A stretch of 64,000 nucleotides of DNA from an uncultured Sphingomonadaceae bacterium (GCA_947493195.1 CANLQG010000007.1:95062-159061); one strand, 5' to 3'. Positions 52,104 through 61,484 are shown, counted from the stretch's first letter. Program-made: numbers and translations. The notes: generated from the sequence alone by a model not told the origin.

Positions 52104-52388
52104 ATGAAGCGTGACCTCCGTTTGCTCGCTTCGCTTCCGCTACTCTTGGTTTCGGCAGTATTGGTCCTTCTCCACTTCAATCGTGTAGCTGAGTGGATTT
52201 TAGCTTGGTCCGCACATGATGAGGAAACCATGCAGGAGACCTTCGGGGTGATCCCTCCGATCGATTGCATCTATGATTGCTATGGGTGGGGCAGCTATCC
52301 GGGTGACTATTATTGGCTGCCGTCCATCCTATCGTTCGTTGTGGCGTTAGGTCTAATTGCTTCGGCGTGGTGGCATCCGAAAAATTGA
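52104..52388 (+). CDS. Small two-helix membrane protein, lower GC
   Basis: The 94-residue product starts at the ATG at 52104 (an in-frame GTG at 52089 is an alternative). It has two hydrophobic helices (about 6-28 and 68-86) around an extracytoplasmic loop with two cysteines (DCIYDCYGWG) and many Tyr/Trp. Its base composition is visibly more AT-rich than its neighbours, and palindromic repeats flank it. No family is recognised. Recent acquisition is possible. Confidence 0.6.
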   Translation: MKRDLRLLASLPLLLVSAVLVLLHFNRVAEWILAWSAHDEETMQETFGVIPPIDCIYDCYGWGSYPGDYYWLPSILSFVVALGLIASAWWHPKN

Positions 52389-52418
52389 TCCGCCAAAGCA
52401 GTTACTGAGCAGTGGGGG

Positions 52419-52447
52419 TGTCTGCTTTCCACCCAATTTCAGACGCT
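52419..52447. repeat. Imperfect palindromic repeat, copy 2
   Basis: TGTCTGCT followed by TTCCACCCAATTTCAGACG matches copy 1 at TGTCTGCT, ACCC, ATT and GAC in the same order and orientation. The palindrome is weaker here. It abuts the end of the RNase T2 gene. Confidence 0.5.
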
Positions 52448-53165
52448 AGAGCCCCCGCCAGATCCGCACTTCCTCCTCATCCCCCGGCCCGAACCGTTGC
52501 CGGTCGCATGCCGTCGGCATGAAATCTGCATCGTAGCAGAGGCGCATTTCGCGCAGCCAGCCGCGTTCGTTGACCACCAGCCCCACGTCCTCCGCGTGCC
52601 AGTAGGGGTTGGCCTCGGCAAAGGTTTCGCGGACCATGCCTGCGGTCAGGCCGTCGCGGCGGGAGAGGCGGTCGAAGTCGGGCCAGCGCAGCGAGTTCCA
52701 CAGGATGCGGGTGACGCGCAGGTAGGTGTCCGGGTCGCGCGTCATGCAGCTACCATGCTTCTCCCACTGGCGGGCGAGGAGCGGCAGGTCCGGCGTCATG
52801 CACATGCTCGCGCGCACTTCGGCGGCGCTGGGCTGGCGCGGGGCAGGGCACCACTGCGGCCAGCGACCCGGGCCGCTTTCGGGCCAGAGGCCGTGGACCA
52901 CGAAGGCGAAACGCCCGGCCTGCCCGCCGCACTGGCGCGCGTGGCGGGGTTGCTCATCGCGGAAGCGGCAGAACTCCGGGCTCCAGCTGAGTGCGAGGGT
53001 ATAGCCGGTGACGCGGCTTTCGCGCACCGGGCCGTCGCGTTCAACCGGGGGGAGGGAGACGGGACCGGAGGGCACGCGGCACTGGTAGGCCTGCGCCTGA
53101 ACAGGGGTGGGCGCGGCGGCGAGCAGCGCGAGGGCAAGCGCGAAGCTATTCGAATGTCTTGGCAT
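52446..53165 (-). CDS. Ribonuclease T2 family protein
   Basis: The 239-residue secreted protein has a signal peptide (cut near VQA-QA, residue 25). Both T2 catalytic segments are present: FVVHGLWPE with His91 and QWEKHGSC with Glu134 and His137. It should cleave RNA non-specifically in the periplasm or outside, giving 2',3'-cyclic phosphates. The ATG at 53165 lies inside the 3' end of the upstream membrane-protein gene, so the two are coupled. Confidence 0.92.
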   Translation of the reverse strand: MPRHSNSFALALALLAAAPTPVQAQAYQCRVPSGPVSLPPVERDGPVRESRVTGYTLALSWSPEFCRFRDEQPRHARQCGGQAGRFAFVVHGLWPESGPGRWPQWCPAPRQPSAAEVRASMCMTPDLPLLARQWEKHGSCMTRDPDTYLRVTRILWNSLRWPDFDRLSRRDGLTAGMVRETFAEANPYWHAEDVGLVVNERGWLREMRLCYDADFMPTACDRQRFGPGDEEEVRIWRGL

Positions 53166-53592
53166 CGCGCTCCTCTCCCTTGGCGAACCAGCGGTGCGCG
53201 GCAGGCGTGAACAGCAGCGCGGCGGCAATCACCGACATCAGCAGCGCGAGGTCATGCAGGGCAAGGCTCCATCCTCCACCGACCACCTCGCGCACCATCG
53301 TTGCCGCCAGCGCCAGCCGCACCGCCGCCATGGTCGCCACCAGCCAGCGAGCGATCCGCACGGCCCGAAACCACACGAGCGCCACGGGAATGCAGGCGAT
53401 CGTGAACTGCGCGTTTGCAAGAACCATGGCCGAATCGCGGGTGAAGGAAAGGCCGGGCCACACTTGGTCCACTTCCATCAGCATGACGAAGGGGTCCATC
53501 AGGCTGACGACCAGCCGCAGCAGTGCCGCGAGCAGGAACAGCGCGGCGAACAGGCAGACAGGCCATGGACGCGGCCCGCGTACCTGTCTCAT
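53146..53592 (-). CDS. Four-helix membrane protein, unknown
   Basis: The 148-residue product has four predicted transmembrane helices (about 10-30, 52-73, 78-98 and 107-127) and a charged C-terminus. Its start overlaps the nadC stop by four bases and its end overlaps the RNase T2 start by 20 bases, placing it in a nadC-membrane protein-RNase T2 operon. No family assigned. Confidence 0.7.
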   Translation of the reverse strand: MRQVRGPRPWPVCLFAALFLLAALLRLVVSLMDPFVMLMEVDQVWPGLSFTRDSAMVLANAQFTIACIPVALVWFRAVRIARWLVATMAAVRLALAATMVREVVGGGWSLALHDLALLMSVIAAALLFTPAAHRWFAKGEERDAKTFE

Positions 53593-54452
53593 TCTACAGT
53601 GAAATCCAGCCCGATATCGGCGGCGGGCGCGCTTTGTGTCAGGCGGCCCACTGAAACGTATTCGACCCCCGTCGCGGCCTTGGCCTTGATCGTTCCCAGC
53701 GTGATGCCGCCGCTGGCCTCCGTTTTCGCGCGCCCGGCGATGATATCGACGGCAGCGCGAAGGGTCTCGGGGCTCATGTTGTCGAGCAGCAGATGGTCCG
53801 CGCCAGCGGCAAGGGCTGGTTCGATCTGGTCGATCCGGTCCACCTCGCAGATGATGTTCGTTACCCCTGCGTCGCGCGCGCGGCGCACCGCCTCGACCAC
53901 GTTGCCGGCCACGAGGATGTGGTTGTCCTTGATCATCGCCGCATCCCACAGGCCCATGCGGTGGTTGTTGCCGCCGCCCATGCGCACGGCATATTTCTCG
54001 ATATGGCGAAGGCCCGGAATGGTCTTGCGGGTATCGAGCAGGGTGCAGTGCGGATTATCCATCGCATCGACATACTGGCGCACCAGCGTGGCTATGCCGG
54101 AGAGGTGCTGCACGGTGTTGAGAGCACTGCGTTCGGCCGTCAGCATGGCGCGGGCATTTCCGGAAAGGCGCATCAGGTCGGTGCCGGGGGCAACCTGCGC
54201 GCCGTCTTCCACCAGCAGGTCTATAGCCATGTCCGGGTCGAGATGGCGGAAGAAGGCGACGGCAATCGGCAGGCCCGCGACGGTAATGGCATCGCGGCTG
54301 TCCATTACGCCCTGGAAGCGTGCCTCTGCGGGAATAACGCTGCTGGCGGTAACGTCCACTCCGCCGCCGGGAAGGCCTTCGCCGAGGTCTTCGGCGAGCG
54401 TCTCGCGGACGAATGCGTGGAGGTCGAAGCCTTCGAGTTTGAATTCGGTCAT
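53589..54452 (-). CDS. nadC: Nicotinate-nucleotide pyrophosphorylase (carboxylating)
   Basis: NadC converts quinolinate and PRPP to nicotinate mononucleotide in de novo NAD synthesis. The 287-residue product has ALNTVQHLSGIATLVRQYVD, LDTRKTIPGLRHIEKYAVRMGGGNNHRMGL, IKDNHI, and the C-terminal GITLGTIKAKAATGVEYVSVG. The ATG at 54452 gives MTEFKLEGFD. An in-frame ATG at 54467 is an alternative. Confidence 0.95.
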   Translation of the reverse strand: MTEFKLEGFDLHAFVRETLAEDLGEGLPGGGVDVTASSVIPAEARFQGVMDSRDAITVAGLPIAVAFFRHLDPDMAIDLLVEDGAQVAPGTDLMRLSGNARAMLTAERSALNTVQHLSGIATLVRQYVDAMDNPHCTLLDTRKTIPGLRHIEKYAVRMGGGNNHRMGLWDAAMIKDNHILVAGNVVEAVRRARDAGVTNIICEVDRIDQIEPALAAGADHLLLDNMSPETLRAAVDIIAGRAKTEASGGITLGTIKAKAATGVEYVSVGRLTQSAPAADIGLDFTVE

Positions 54453-54469
54453 TGAATATCCCTGCATCG

Positions 54470-54560
54470 CTCGCCCAGCGACCGCAAGGGCGAACGCCCG
54501 CCCGCAGCGGGCGCAGCTTGCTGCGCGTCTAGCGAGGACGAACCCGCGGAGGCGGGTTCG
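54470..54560. repeat. GC-rich cluster of hairpins
   Basis: Between nadC and the LytTR regulator are several inverted repeats: GCCCGC/GCGGGC-like arms near 54496-54512, CGCAGC-TT-GCTGCG at about 54512-54525, and GAACCCGC-GGAG-GCGGGTTC at 54540-54559. The last is 10 bases after the regulator's stop, so it may act as its terminator although no T run follows. The block may be a dispersed intergenic repeat. Confidence 0.45.
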
Positions 54561-54569
54561 CAAATCAAA

Positions 54570-55364
54570 CTAATGCACGAAGCGCGCCACCACGTCCCGG
54601 TACGAGCGCGAAACCTTCACCTCCGCGCCGCTGTCCAGTACCAGGAAGCATTCGCCGTTGGTGTGCGGTTTCACCTGTCGCACCTGGTCGAGATTGACGA
54701 TGGTGGAGCGGTGGACGCGCTGGAAGTTCTTGGGGTCCAAGCGGCGCTCCAGATCCTTCATCGTCTCGCGCAGGATCAGCGAGTTGTCGCCGGTGTATAT
54801 GCACATGTAGTCGCCGGCCGCCTCGATATGCTCGATCGAGTCGACATCGACGCGGAAGATCTGGCCGCGATCCTTCACGTTGATCATCTTTTCGTAGCGG
54901 CCCGTGGCATCGCCTTCGTCGGAGATCGCGTCAAGGCTGTCGGGGCTGACTTCGGCCAGCACGTCCTTCAGCTTCTCCGCCTCTTCCGCGCTGCGCATTT
55001 CGGCAAGGCGCTGGCGCACACGTTCCACGGTGTCGGCCAGCTTGTCCTCGTCCACCGGCTTCATCAGGTAGTTGACGGCATTCGCCTCGAACGCGCGGAT
55101 GGCGTGTTCCTGGTAGGCGGTGACGAAGACGAACAGTGGCGGATCGACGTCCATCACGCCTTTGACGACGGAAAACCCGTCGAACCCCGGCATCTGGATG
55201 TCGAGGAAGACAAGGTCGGGTTTCTGGGTCTTGATCGCGCGGATCGCTTCACGCCCGTTGGCGCAGGTTTCGATCACCTCGATATCGGTGAAGGGTTCAA
55301 GGCGCAGTTGCAGGCCCTGGATGGCCAGTTTTTCGTCGTCGACGATGATTGTACGGATGCTCAT
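54570..55364 (-). CDS. LytTR-family response regulator (pair 2)
   Basis: The 264-residue product has a receiver domain (VDDEKLAIQGLQLRLEP, phosphoacceptor Asp in VFLDIQMPGFDG, VTAYQEHAIRAFEANAVNYLMKPV). After a charged linker comes a LytTR DNA-binding domain (VDSIEHIEAAGDYMCIYT, FQRVHRSTIVNLDQV). It overlaps the kinase gene by four bases. It is a paralogue of the regulator at 17997-18743. Confidence 0.92.
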   Translation of the reverse strand: MSIRTIIVDDEKLAIQGLQLRLEPFTDIEVIETCANGREAIRAIKTQKPDLVFLDIQMPGFDGFSVVKGVMDVDPPLFVFVTAYQEHAIRAFEANAVNYLMKPVDEDKLADTVERVRQRLAEMRSAEEAEKLKDVLAEVSPDSLDAISDEGDATGRYEKMINVKDRGQIFRVDVDSIEHIEAAGDYMCIYTGDNSLILRETMKDLERRLDPKNFQRVHRSTIVNLDQVRQVKPHTNGECFLVLDSGAEVKVSRSYRDVVARFVH

Positions 55365-56596
55365 GCATTGGCTCCGGTTCGGGGGGCTGGGACGGGGTTT
55401 CCGTCACTTTCGGTTGGTTGCTTCGACCCTGTTGCAGCCGGTGTGTTGGAAACACGCGAGGCGCGCGTAAGTTTCGCCTTCTCGCGTGGATCATCTTCTG
55501 CCTTCGCCGGTTCGAAGGGAAGCTCGATAATCACGGTAAAGCCGCCATCGGGCGGGGTTTCAATCTCGAACCGGCTGCTTTCGCCGTAGGCCTGCGCCAG
55601 CCGGTCGCGAATGTTGGCCAGACCCACGCCGGTGGACGAGGGAGTCTGCGCCAGCGATTCGGCATTGCGCTGCGTGCCCTGCAGGCCCGGCCCGGTGTCC
55701 GACACGATCATGCGCAGCATGTTGCCGATCACGTGCGCCGAAAGGCTGATGCGCGCGCCCTCTTCCTGCGCCGAAACGCCGTACTTGATGGCGTTCTCGA
55801 TCAGCGGCTGGAGCAGGAACGAGGGAATCTGTGCCTGGGAGGCGCGCGGGCCGATCTCGAAATTGGTGCGCAGCCGCTCCTCGAACCGCATCCGCTCGAT
55901 ATCGAGGTAGAGCATCAGCGTCTCCACCTCCTGCTCCACCGTCACCTTGCCGCCCGGCGTGTTGACCAGCGTGTGCCGCAGGAAGCCCGACAGGCGGGTG
56001 AGCATGGCATTGGCGGGCTTCGTCTCGCCCAGCAGCACCAGGGTGGAGATGGAATTGAGCGTGTTGAATAGAAAATGTGGATTGAGCTGATAGCGCAGCA
56101 TGGCCAGCTGCGCGCTGGTCGCCTGCGTTTCCAGCCGTTCCAGCCGGTCTGCCTGCTGTTCCACCTGCAGGAAGAAGTTGATCGCGTAATATAGCGCCGA
56201 CCAGGCCCCCAGCAACGGCAGGTCGAGGTAGAACACGGTCAGCATCAGGCCGGCAAACCCATCCTCGCTGCCGCCCTGGTAGATGCTCAGCGTCCAGGCG
56301 TTGATGAAGGCCGACATGGTCACGGCCATGGCCAGCACGATGGCGGTGGAGGTCCAGGTAATCAGCGGGCGGCGGTTGATGAGGTTGGAGTAGATGACGC
56401 TCAGCACGTTGCTGATCGCAAAGCCGGTGATGGCGGCAATCAGCGCCACGATGACGAAATCGAACGGACGGTTGCTGGCAACGATCGTGGCGGAGCGGAA
56501 CACGAAAGCGCCGCCCCAGCCCAGCATCTGCAACCGCCAGAACGCCTTGTTCTTGTCGGCGAAGAAGGGCCGGGGGCTGATGGGCAGCATGTTCAT
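55361..56596 (-). CDS. LytS-type sensor histidine kinase (pair 2)
   Basis: The 411-residue product has four hydrophobic helices (about 25-45, 48-70, 85-105 and 120-140), a coiled coil, and a His_kinase domain with LRYQLNPHFLFNTLNSIS. N-box PLIENAIKYGVS and G-box GPGLQG...GVGLANIRDRL are present. The C-terminal 35 residues are polar and disordered. The ATG at 56596 gives MNMLPISPRP. The stimulus is unknown. Confidence 0.9.
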   Translation of the reverse strand: MNMLPISPRPFFADKNKAFWRLQMLGWGGAFVFRSATIVASNRPFDFVIVALIAAITGFAISNVLSVIYSNLINRRPLITWTSTAIVLAMAVTMSAFINAWTLSIYQGGSEDGFAGLMLTVFYLDLPLLGAWSALYYAINFFLQVEQQADRLERLETQATSAQLAMLRYQLNPHFLFNTLNSISTLVLLGETKPANAMLTRLSGFLRHTLVNTPGGKVTVEQEVETLMLYLDIERMRFEERLRTNFEIGPRASQAQIPSFLLQPLIENAIKYGVSAQEEGARISLSAHVIGNMLRMIVSDTGPGLQGTQRNAESLAQTPSSTGVGLANIRDRLAQAYGESSRFEIETPPDGGFTVIIELPFEPAKAEDDPREKAKLTRASRVSNTPAATGSKQPTESDGNPVPAPRTGANA

Positions 56597-56675
56597 GCCG
56601 CCCAATCTAGTATCGATTTCGCCGGCGTGTAGCTGGCGCGAGGCGGAGCCGGTCTCCCGTTCGAGGCGGCCTGCC

Positions 56676-57374
56676 TCAGGAATCGCGGGCCTCGGCGACT
56701 GCCGCGCCCAGCGTTTCCACCCCGACCGCGCCGGAAAGCACCTGGTCGCCCACCACCCAGGCAGGCGTGCCGGAAACACCCATGTTGCGGGCCAGGAACA
56801 CGTTGTTCTGCAACTGCCCCTCGTAATTTCCCGCGTCGATGGCGGCTCGCGCCCGCTCGATATCCACGCCGGATTCGCGCGCCGCCTGTTCGATATTCTC
56901 CGGTGAGAGACCGTCGGCGGCGAACATGGCATCGTGGAACTGCTGGTAGCGGCCCTGCTGCGCCGCGGCGAGCGCCATGCGGGCGGCATCGGCGCTGCCA
57001 GCCGAGAGAATGGGATATTCGCGGATGACGACGCGCAGATCGGGGTTTGCGGCGATCAGTCGCTTCACGTCGTCGAGGCTCTGGCGGCAGTAACCGCAGG
57101 CATAATCGCTGAATTCGACGAGGGTGATTGCGCCATCGGGATTGCCAAGCACCGCGCCGGGGAAAGGTTCTTCCAGCTCGTCGCGCAGCGGCTCTATGCG
57201 CGCCACCATGTCGCGGCGCTGCAGTTCCTGCATCGCCTCTGGCAGGATTTCGGGATTGGCCATCAGCGCCTCCCGCGTGCGGTCGGGGCTCAGGCCAGCA
57301 TAGTCCCACGCTGCCGCTCCGGCAAAACCGGCGACCAGGGCGATACAGGTGGTGATGATCCAGCGCATGGCCAA
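56676..57374 (-). CDS. DsbA-family thiol:disulfide oxidoreductase
   Basis: The 232-residue product has a signal peptide (about 3-22), a helical region and a DsbA-type thioredoxin fold with the active site FSDYACGYCRQSL (CGYC) and cis-Pro in VSGTPAWVV. Such proteins oxidise or isomerise disulfides in periplasmic proteins. The start is 57374 or 57368. It lies five bases after the M48 protease gene, suggesting cotranscription. Confidence 0.9.
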   Translation of the reverse strand: MAMRWIITTCIALVAGFAGAAAWDYAGLSPDRTREALMANPEILPEAMQELQRRDMVARIEPLRDELEEPFPGAVLGNPDGAITLVEFSDYACGYCRQSLDDVKRLIAANPDLRVVIREYPILSAGSADAARMALAAAQQGRYQQFHDAMFAADGLSPENIEQAARESGVDIERARAAIDAGNYEGQLQNNVFLARNMGVSGTPAWVVGDQVLSGAVGVETLGAAVAEARDS

Positions 57375-57379
57375 ACGCG

Positions 57380-58843
57380 TTACTGGCGATCCCGCTGGCG
57401 TTCAAGCAACCCGCGCGCCTGCAGCGCCACGTCCTGCGCGCGTATCCAGTCGGGGGACCCGGTGGGCAGAGCGCTTTCCGCCGCCTGCGCGTTCACAAGT
57501 GCGGACTGGAAATTGCCCTGCATCACCTGCTGTTCGGCGCTGGCAAGACGCGCACGCGGGATATCGCCGCGCTGGCCGTAGACCACGCCGAGCTGGTACC
57601 AGGCGAAGGGATTTTCGTGGTCGCGTCCCACGGCGGAACGCAGCACGCTCTCCGCCTCGTCAAGGTTCGCAGGGTCTTCGGTGGCGATCAGGGCATGGCC
57701 AAGGCTGCTGGCGATCAGCGGGTTGGATCCGGTGAGGGTGGTCGCCTCGCGCAGGGGCGGCAGGGCCTCCTGCACGCGGCCCGATTCCAGCAGGATCTGG
57801 CCTTTCAGTTCCAGGAAATAGGGATCGGCCGGATCAGCGGCGATCAGCGCATCGACCTCTTCCAGCGCATCGCCCACCTTCGCCTGCTGGTGATAGGCAT
57901 AGGCGCGGGCATAACGCGCGGGCGCGCCGGTCATGTATTCGGGAAAGGCCGTCAGCGTCCGTTCGGGTGGGGCGAGATAGCCATAAAGCTTGGCCTTCAC
58001 GCGCTGGAAACGCTCTTCCAGCTCGGTCGTGTCGGCGGGCGCGGTGCCGCACGTTCCCGGCTCCCGCTCGATCACCTGCGCGCCCGCGACGGAGGGGGCT
58101 TCCTGCACCTCTGCGTAGAGATCGGCGCGTGGCCCGCCGGTTCCGTGGTTGATGGCATCTTCCAGCCGGGCGATGCGGTCGCCTGTCAGCGGGTGGGTGC
58201 GCGAATAGCCGGCGCTTTCGCTCTGCGGGATATGCCGGCGATATTCCATGTTCTGCAGCTTGCCGAAGAACGTGATCAGCCCTGCGCCGTCGATCCCGGC
58301 GCATTCGATATATTCCACGCTTGCTGCATCGGCGCTGGCTTCCTGCACGCGGCTGAAGGCGAGGAAGCTGCCCATCGCGGCCTGCTGCCCGGCGGCCAGC
58401 ACGCCCATCGCCGCATCGCCGCCGCCTGCCAGAGCTGCGCCAACCGCCAGCAGCGCGGAAAGCAGCGTGATGCGCGTGGCATTGCCTGCTCCTTCGGAGA
58501 AGCGGTTGATATGGCCACCAGTGATATGGCCCAGTTCGTGCGCGAGGACGCCCTGCACCTCGTTCGCGCTGTCGGCGGCGTTGATCAGGCCAGAATGGAC
58601 ATAGATGCGCTGCCCGCCCGCGACAAAGGCGTTGATCGAGGGGTCGTTCAGCAGCACGATCTCCACCGATCCCGCGCCGAGGCCTGCGGCCTCTGCCAGT
58701 GGATCGACCATGTCCTGCAGCAGCCTCTCGGTCTCCGCATCGCGGAGCACGGAGATGCCCTGGGCGGCCACCGGTTGCACGGTAAGGGCGACGAGGGCCA
58801 GCACGGCCAGCATCCGGGCGACAAGGGTCTTGAGAGTAGCCAT
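57380..58843 (-). CDS. M48 family metalloprotease with TPR repeats (BepA-like)
   Basis: The 487-residue product has a signal peptide (about 1-27), an M48 domain with zinc motif VLAHELGHITGGH (HELGH at 102-106) and a third ligand in QEASADAAS. A C-terminal TPR half (about 330-480) follows, with repeats such as LELKGQILLESGRVQEALPP. The layout is that of BepA/YfgC, a periplasmic protease and chaperone for outer-membrane assembly. The ATG at 58843 is chosen because the long upstream extension looks non-coding. Confidence 0.9.
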   Translation of the reverse strand: MATLKTLVARMLAVLALVALTVQPVAAQGISVLRDAETERLLQDMVDPLAEAAGLGAGSVEIVLLNDPSINAFVAGGQRIYVHSGLINAADSANEVQGVLAHELGHITGGHINRFSEGAGNATRITLLSALLAVGAALAGGGDAAMGVLAAGQQAAMGSFLAFSRVQEASADAASVEYIECAGIDGAGLITFFGKLQNMEYRRHIPQSESAGYSRTHPLTGDRIARLEDAINHGTGGPRADLYAEVQEAPSVAGAQVIEREPGTCGTAPADTTELEERFQRVKAKLYGYLAPPERTLTAFPEYMTGAPARYARAYAYHQQAKVGDALEEVDALIAADPADPYFLELKGQILLESGRVQEALPPLREATTLTGSNPLIASSLGHALIATEDPANLDEAESVLRSAVGRDHENPFAWYQLGVVYGQRGDIPRARLASAEQQVMQGNFQSALVNAQAAESALPTGSPDWIRAQDVALQARGLLERQRDRQ

Positions 58844-58893
58844 GGTTTCCGCATGCAGCCTAGCGGACCGCGCCATGAACCGGAACTGAAGAT

Positions 58894-60051
58894 TTAGCCG
58901 GCCGGCGCGTGGTCGTCTGCCGTATCTTCGCCCGTATCCACCCCCGTATCTGCTTCGGCATCGGGCACGCGGTCCACGGTCTTGACGATCTGCTGGGTCT
59001 CGCCGCTGGGGGTGAAGCCGTTGGCGGCAAGAAACTCCAGCCCGGTCGCGTAATCCTCTCCCATCCACAGCGGGATGCCGGCGTCCCGGATCGTGGCGAT
59101 GGCCTGTTCCTCCTCCGGGGCAAGAGCCTCGCTCGACACCGTGCGCATGAAGACCGCCGCGATCTGGCCGGGAAACTGGGAGACCGCATTGGCAAAGGCG
59201 GGAAAATCGCCCTGCGTATCGTCGCCGATCAGCGCAAATTTCATCTCCGGGTACATGGCGAGGATTTCGGCGATGGCGGCCACCTTGTGGGTGCCGTGGC
59301 TCGATTTGCCGAAGGTCTCGCGGTTCAGGCCCCAGTCGCGCAGCTTTATCGGCCCCAGCGGCAGCCCGCGCATGCGCTGGAAGGCGACAAGGTAGGAAAA
59401 CAGGTTCCACGGGCTGGACGAGACATAGAAGAACGGACGTTTCGCCGCGGTCAGGCGTTCGCTGGGGGTCTCGCGCCCGCCCTCGATCTCCATGCCGCCG
59501 ATTTCGTTGTAGAACGTGGCGGCGCCGGGCACGACGGTGCGCTGGTGCGGCATCTGCGCGAACACGCGGTCCCAGTTCCTCGCCACGGAGCCAATGCCCC
59601 CGGTTATCCCGGTCTCGATAATGGTATCGTCGATGTCGGAGATGACCGCCAGCCGGCCGTCTGCGCCAGGTGCCAGCACGTGAGCATCGACCTGCTGAAG
59701 GCCCTTGTCACCTTCCCAGTGCAGGTGGACCACTTCCCATGCCGGGTGTTCGGGCAGGGCCCACTCGGGTTCCAGCGCCACGTCGAACTGGACGAAGCCT
59801 TCCTCGTCGCTGACCATTTCGTGCGACAGGATCGCACCGTCCTTGCCCTGAACCTTCAGGGTGACCGGGATTCCGGCCACTTCATGGCTGATGAACTGGC
59901 CAAGCATGGTGCCGATCGCACCGAGTGTGCTCTGCCGCTCGAAATTCGCTTCCTTCATCCGCAGCGCGCGGGCGGACAGAACGAGGCGCGAGCGGCTGCG
60001 ATGGCCGAAATAGGGCTGGATGCTGAGCGGCCGTGTGGGGAAAAGGGGCAT
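58894..60051 (-). CDS. App1-like phosphatidate phosphatase domain protein (DUF2183)
   Basis: The 385-residue product has an N-terminal beta-rich region and a HAD-like App1 catalytic domain with VISDIDDTIIETG (nucleophile Asp), FFYVSSSPWNLF and MKFALIGDDTQGD. Yeast App1 dephosphorylates phosphatidate, but bacterial members are less studied. The C-terminus is acidic and disordered. There is no signal peptide. Confidence 0.85.
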   Translation of the reverse strand: MPLFPTRPLSIQPYFGHRSRSRLVLSARALRMKEANFERQSTLGAIGTMLGQFISHEVAGIPVTLKVQGKDGAILSHEMVSDEEGFVQFDVALEPEWALPEHPAWEVVHLHWEGDKGLQQVDAHVLAPGADGRLAVISDIDDTIIETGITGGIGSVARNWDRVFAQMPHQRTVVPGAATFYNEIGGMEIEGGRETPSERLTAAKRPFFYVSSSPWNLFSYLVAFQRMRGLPLGPIKLRDWGLNRETFGKSSHGTHKVAAIAEILAMYPEMKFALIGDDTQGDFPAFANAVSQFPGQIAAVFMRTVSSEALAPEEEQAIATIRDAGIPLWMGEDYATGLEFLAANGFTPSGETQQIVKTVDRVPDAEADTGVDTGEDTADDHAPAG

Positions 60052-60122
60052 GCCCTCCCCAATAGCCGTGTCAGCCGCAAGGTTCCACGAATGTCGTCCC
60101 GGCTTTCGCCTGCGGGCGAAGA

Positions 60123-61484
60123 TCAGTCGAAAAGGCTGTGCGCGGCCTTCTCGACCAGTGCGGCACTGGCGGGCACTTCGCCCAGCATCACCACGTCGCC
60201 ATCGGCGGTGCGGCGAATCACCACCAAGCCGAATTCCTCGCCATCACCGGCAAGCGATTCGAACCGGCGGGGTTCCATGGCGCGCAGCTTGCGGACCACG
60301 GATTTCTTCGGACCTTTCACCTTGGGCGCAGCGGGCTTGCCATCCTGCTCCCGGCGCCAGGCGCGTTCGGCGGAGATGATGCCTTTCAGTCCGCCCTCGG
60401 CGGTCTTGAGATGGTCGGCCAGCGCGCCGCGTTCGACGCCGGTGCGCCGCGCCCAGCTGAGGACGGCTGCATACTCGGTAAGGCGCGTCTTGTCGTAGTC
60501 GACGCCGAAAACCAGTTTGACGACCGGCGTCATCGGCGCGCGTTCCTGTACCGTCAGCCCGGACGCGGCCAGCAATTCGGCGAATTCGTGCGGAGCGTCG
60601 TATGCGGCGATGGCAAAATCGTAAGCGCGCGAAACAGCATCGTAGAGCGACGAGCGGGTGCGTTCCTCGCTGCTCTGCGCTGCATGCGCCATCTCGCGGG
60701 CGGCGGCCAGCCAGTCGGCCAGCTGCATCTGCGCAAGGTCCATGGCGAGCGAAGTCGGTTCCGCATCGTGTTCTGGCAGGTCGAGCGTGGCCGGACCGTC
60801 TGCCCAGTCGACCATCTCTTCCACCACGGGGCGGCGCGCTTCGGTAGCCCAGGCATCGGCAGCGTCGTCGTCCGCGTGTTCCAGCGCCTGATCGATCTCC
60901 AGCAGCAGCTCGCCCGCAACGTTGCTGCTCGCCATCTCCTTCCAGTTGATGACACCGTAGACGAAATCGATGCTTTCATCGTCGCTGGAGAAAGGCAGCA
61001 GGATACCGCGATAGAGGATCGTCGCGCCGCGCTGGTTGATGAATTCCGCCTCGAACCCGATCGGCGCTTGGTTGGCGATGATCTGCATGTAATGGTCGGT
61101 GATGCGGCTCAGCAGCGAGCGCGCGGGCACGTCCGAAAGCTGGTTGATCTCGGAAAGGTCGCCGTCGCACTCCTCTGCCAGACGCGTGCCGAGGTAGGCG
61201 ACCTCGGGATTTTCCAGTCCGCGCGAGAAGTCCAGCAACACGGAGTTGGGGCCGAAATCGGGCAGGGCCTGGGGATCGAGATCGTCGATGGCGGGGAAAT
61301 TGCGGTTGTCCAGCAGGCTCGCCCAGAAGTTGTAGGCACGCACCTGCATGCGGCGCTCGTCCGTGCCGATGGCCGGCGGCGGGGAGGAATCGACCGAATC
61401 GTCCTGCTCGTGATCCATGGCATCGATCCCCGGTCCGAGGTCTGCCGTGTCGAGCGCTTCGAAGCTGCCGCGCAAAGTATCCAT
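60123..61484 (-). CDS. PAS-domain (PAS_5/DUF1457-like) protein
   Basis: The 453-residue product has an acidic N-terminus. A PAS_5-like sensory domain (about 45-190; RAYNFWASLLDNRNFPAI, VAYLGTRLAEECDG, INQRGATILYRGILLPFS) is followed by a long helical region and a C-terminus rich in Lys. No kinase, cyclase or DNA-binding domain is apparent, so its output is unknown. The ATG at 61484 is preferred over 61598, whose extension looks non-coding. Confidence 0.78.
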   Translation of the reverse strand: MDTLRGSFEALDTADLGPGIDAMDHEQDDSVDSSPPPAIGTDERRMQVRAYNFWASLLDNRNFPAIDDLDPQALPDFGPNSVLLDFSRGLENPEVAYLGTRLAEECDGDLSEINQLSDVPARSLLSRITDHYMQIIANQAPIGFEAEFINQRGATILYRGILLPFSSDDESIDFVYGVINWKEMASSNVAGELLLEIDQALEHADDDAADAWATEARRPVVEEMVDWADGPATLDLPEHDAEPTSLAMDLAQMQLADWLAAAREMAHAAQSSEERTRSSLYDAVSRAYDFAIAAYDAPHEFAELLAASGLTVQERAPMTPVVKLVFGVDYDKTRLTEYAAVLSWARRTGVERGALADHLKTAEGGLKGIISAERAWRREQDGKPAAPKVKGPKKSVVRKLRAMEPRRFESLAGDGEEFGLVVIRRTADGDVVMLGEVPASAALVEKAAHSLFD

